The position numbers and the translations under genes are program-made. Shown piece after piece: positions 60,659 through 64,000 of a stretch of 64,000 nt of DNA (positions are counted from its first letter, which is position 1; every line of letters begins with the position of its first letter). Origin of the DNA: Oikopleura dioica (lineage: Eukaryota; Chordata; Appendicularia; Copelata; Oikopleuridae); the NCBI GenBank assembly GCA_907165135.1, contig OU015567.1:8313001-8377000 (forward strand), written 5' to 3'. Below the pieces are notes generated by a model, which saw nothing but the letters and a program-made list of their open reading frames with translations, was not told the DNA's origin and did no database searches.

Positions 60659-63600
60659 AATCCGAGTTCCAAAGCATTTTGTAAAGAAAGCGTAAACGAG
60701 ATAACTTCCGGTTTAGGCGAGAAACCGCTGCTTTTTGAACGGCGGTGGAGGTTCAATTTTAGAACTGCGCGGTCTAACTCAATTACTTTCAGCGGCTGCT
60801 TCCGAATTGGATAATGACACCCGCAGGAACTGTAACAGCACTCTTTGTAAATCCATCTGGCTTCGGCTCTTTTCGACACGAGATTAGAGGTAGCACTGAA
60901 AATTCAACCCAGAAAAAAATACTATACAGAATCTTCAATGCTTATTTTTTTAATGAAAGATTATGTGTTCCACCACGCTTTCTATTCTGTTTGATCTCTT
61001 CCCGTGCTGTTTTTGCTTTCGAGGCTGAACTTAAGTTGTCCTCTCTTATCTTTAAATTTTAATCCCTCCTGGGTAACTCGACCTTTCTTTCGCTTAACTG
61101 CCTATTAAAATTGACGTCAGCTTGTTCCTTTAAAAAGAATTGAAAGCAAAAACATTCTGAACCGAAGAAAAAACCGCATCGGTAGATGTTTCTTTATCTC
61201 CAAGGTCAGTTCGGTTATCAGCTATCTATTCGAACTCCTGCATTTTCGGCTGATTGAATCCGGATCTACAAGCTGTCCTTATGCAGGAATTTAGCGGCGA
61301 TAACAACGCACTAACTGATGACCCGCCAGCTAAATGGACACGTCTCCCTCATCGCTCTTTTGCTTAGACTTTGGAAAAAATTTCTGGGCTTCCTGAGCCG
61401 CGGCCAGAAATTTGAATAAAACGTTCCAAATATTTTGAAGCGCGGCAATTTGGAAAGCCGAAAATTGAGCCGTCTGTACCTTTCTTTCATAAACAGCGAT
61501 GCGTTTAGCTTTTCAAGCTATAGTAACTCGAAACGGGCGAAAACAGTGATTACGAAAAAAAATTGGCACTCGGCAGTTGACGCCTTAGTTTTTGTAAGAT
61601 AATGCTTCCGAGACTGAGAGACCACTCTGTCCTGTTTCTATCTGTCTCTAGCACTTGAGTGCTTGGCTAATATTTTGCGGACGAATCTTATCAAAGACAA
61701 ACCTGACTTCTTACGAAATCGCTGATTAAACAAAAAGAATCAGGTTTTTCAGACAGTAATTTTCAAAAGAAAAATTACTGAGAAGAAAGAGAATCACGTG
61801 ATACAAATACAGAGTCTTGAAAATATTAAATTACTTAGTTGAAGAAAAAAGAAGCTGGGCAAACTCGTCAGGGAGGAGGCGTTCCCGCAGCGTCAGCGGA
61901 CGCCACGGGGTTGACCGCCGCTGTGCGACCACAATTTTATCAAAAAGTGGCAAAATTGGATTTTCTTGAACGGGGCGCCAAGCCTGGCTCGGATGCAGTT
62001 GTGCGTTAGGCGTTGCGCAAAGCCGTCGCCAACTCGATTATTATTTTCGGCCGCAGCCGCTAACGCACGCAAAACGGAAATGAACCGTAATTCTGCGCAC
62101 ATGAGCAGTTTTTTTAGAATGTGAGCGAAGGAAACATGCTTACGAAGAAAATATGGCTCTAAAAAAGCGAGTTTCGATCTTGATAGTAATCGACAATAAC
62201 GTAGAATTTTAGAAGAACAAAAATTCATTGAAGCACGGTCCAGAAATTACCGAGGATCAAAGGATTGAGCAAATCAAACGGTGGATTCGAAATATGAAGC
62301 ACTTTCACAGAAGCTCATAGTGGACAAGTGAGATTACTAGTTAGAAGTTTACTGCCAATTTCAAGGATTTCCGGGATTCGACGTTCAAATTTAGAATTTT
62401 TGTTTCATCAATTTTGATGGCAAAAAGCTAAAACCAGGCGAAAATGACTGAATCTATAAAAGAGAAAGGCCTTGTCCTGCATAAACTCCACTTCCAAAAG
62501 AACATTAAACAACATGAAGCTATTTTCAAGGCGGCACTTAGCTTTGCCCATAAAAATGCTCCACGGTCGTTGTCTCTTTAGAAAGAGCGCTGTAATCTGA
62601 CAATAATATATTATCAAGCACAGAATAGTATTTTTGAGGAATTTTTTGTTTCGTCGTTCACAAGAAGGTTGAAAGGTTAGTTGCGAAATTTTCATACTCT
62701 AGTAGTTTTATTTTAATTGATTCGGGAAGACTCGTGGAAGTTTTTTTCGTTCACCAATAAATTATCAAATGATTTGACGCAGCAGTTCGCGACCCGTGGA
62801 ATTACGAACGGAAGCGGGTCAAGTCGGACTGACGCTGTGCGGGATTATTATCTGCGGTGGGTAGCAGTGGGCAAGTATTGTTGTTGGACACCGTTTCGTC
62901 ATTAGGGTTTGGTGTTTTGGAAAATTTTAAAAGTTCTCAAACATCAAACCCCCACCTAAAATCATTTCTATTCTTTGCAATCTGGGGATCCGATGTTGCG
63001 AGTTAATTCCACGTGACTTTGAAAAGCGATGTTGTTGAAAATAGCTGCCATGTGCTCCCGTTGGCTATGAATAGCGCGAATTTTCCTTGAAGCGATGCGG
63101 GGATTAAAATCAAATCTATGCAAAATAGGCTTCATAAGAGGCAACTCTGGGTGACTTGATATCCATTGGCGTGCGTAATTATGCCGGATCGGATGCGGTT
63201 TTGACCCCCGTGCGGGTTCCACTCAATACGAAATTCATTCGCAAAAGAAATATCTATTTATACAACTGGTTTTTTCTATCAATTTTTATCAAAAACAATT
63301 TTGAAATATTCAAACAAGAAACAACTCAAAATTGAATAAGACTAAAGCTCATTTCCTTTAACAATAAACAGTTTGGTCAGGATTTATTATTCTAGCGCCG
63401 AGTAAATACGGCTTTAGTTATTATGAGAGGGAAACAGCACGGAGGAACCAGCGTGTGCCGCAAAAATCACTTACCAATGTCGCTCCGACCAGTGCAGCAT
63501 CCCGCGGGAAAGCGTCTGAAGAAAACAGTTGGTCGGAAGTAGCGGTCATGTATTTTCAATTAAGGCGCTCCAATCAGTAATGGACGGGGTGATACGATAT

Positions 63601-64000
63601 TCAGCACAGTCCCCCTTGAAAAAACGAGCCACTTCCAGATTGTTTTGTACATTGCTTCCGTGGGCACCTCCTAACTTTTATGATCTAACATCTTTTGGCT
63701 TGTTAGGCAACATTTCTCGCTGGAAAAAAATGAGGGGCGTGTTAATTCCCCTTTTTCTGAAACCATGAAAACGTGATCGAACTCTGTCTATTTTATAAAC
63801 ATACATTTGAGCAAAAGATGAATGTAGAATTGAAACTATTTCTTTAAAAAAGAACAACACAGCTTAAATTTAAAATTTGTCATGTCAGAAATATATATTA
63901 ACCGCGCTGGTGTCCCTTAATTCAGCAATTTTTCGGTGAAATTGAGGGACCGCCTTTCATGAATTTTTCTAAAGATCAAATACATGAATGACGCAAATGA
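60659..64000. other. Distal region with scattered possible minus-strand exons
   Basis: No complete gene seen. On the minus strand, 63517-63475 is a 43-base exon with good sites on both sides (TTCTTCAG before, GTAAGTG after). It may join 63220-62971, which is open and preceded by an AG acceptor. A second possible 3' exon at about 61930-61868 encodes AAVNPVASADAAGTPPP and a stop. On plus, 62720-62880 is open and coding-like (SSRTDAVRDYYLRW). None was identified. Confidence 0.35.

Noticed and set aside
1-64000. CRISPR arrays, bacterial operons, rRNA or complete tRNA genes
   Set aside because: Repeats found are inverted or tandem transposon parts without regular spacers, genes are intron-split, and no RNA gene fold was seen.

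Overview
This is eukaryotic DNA. It is most likely from a larvacean (appendicularian tunicate, Oikopleura or a relative), read as raw long-read-type assembly. The reasons are compact genes cut by very short introns (often 40-60 bases), orthologues typical of animals (Capicua, GFPT, CFAP65, carbohydrate sulfotransferase), and about a dozen introns that start with GA (always GAA) and end with AG. GA-AG introns are a known peculiarity of Oikopleura. The lineage is an inference from these traits, not from a database match. Most coding ORFs are single exons, so the genes below were assembled by hand from exon phases and protein homology.

Layout. 1-144 is the tail of a gene with a PPxY motif. 1541-7710 (minus) is a 13-exon Capicua (CIC) repressor. 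It lies head to head with 8943-13328 (plus), the 15-exon glutamine:fructose-6-phosphate amidotransferase (GFPT), across a GC-rich shared promoter region. 14183-15724 (plus) is a carbohydrate sulfotransferase with a transposable element (MITE) inside a coding exon. About 16902-23081 (plus) is an unidentified gene whose introns hold nested transposons. 23242-24681 (minus) holds two small novel genes: one with repeated exons, one a single-pass membrane protein. 25136-26760 (minus) is a cysteine-rich plus Kelch-like protein. 27344-27886 (minus) is the 3' end of a KH-domain gene. 29822-35618 (minus) is a CFAP65-like axonemal protein in 13 exons. 38823-46447 (plus) is a REXO-type DEDD exonuclease whose 5.6 kb intron holds a 2.7 kb palindromic element.

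From 46.5 kb to the end the window is gene-poor. It holds small lineage-specific genes: a three-member family sharing a roughly 45-residue domain (50.3, 55.3 and 55.9-57.6 kb), two paralogous short secreted peptides (53.3 and 54.7 kb), and a divergent pair of paralogous coiled-coil proteins (58.6 and 60.2 kb), one with an N-myristoylation-like start.

Mobile DNA is abundant and almost all non-autonomous: long foldback elements with perfect 8-bp target duplications (two copies of one family), hAT-like MITEs, a TA-flanked MITE, nested elements and many short hairpins sharing CCAATCA and GCGCCA boxes. Several genes need a one-base correction in a homopolymer run to read through, which points to assembly errors and will break automatic gene calls. 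The conserved genes are unrelated housekeeping, signalling and ciliary functions; no metabolic operon logic links them.
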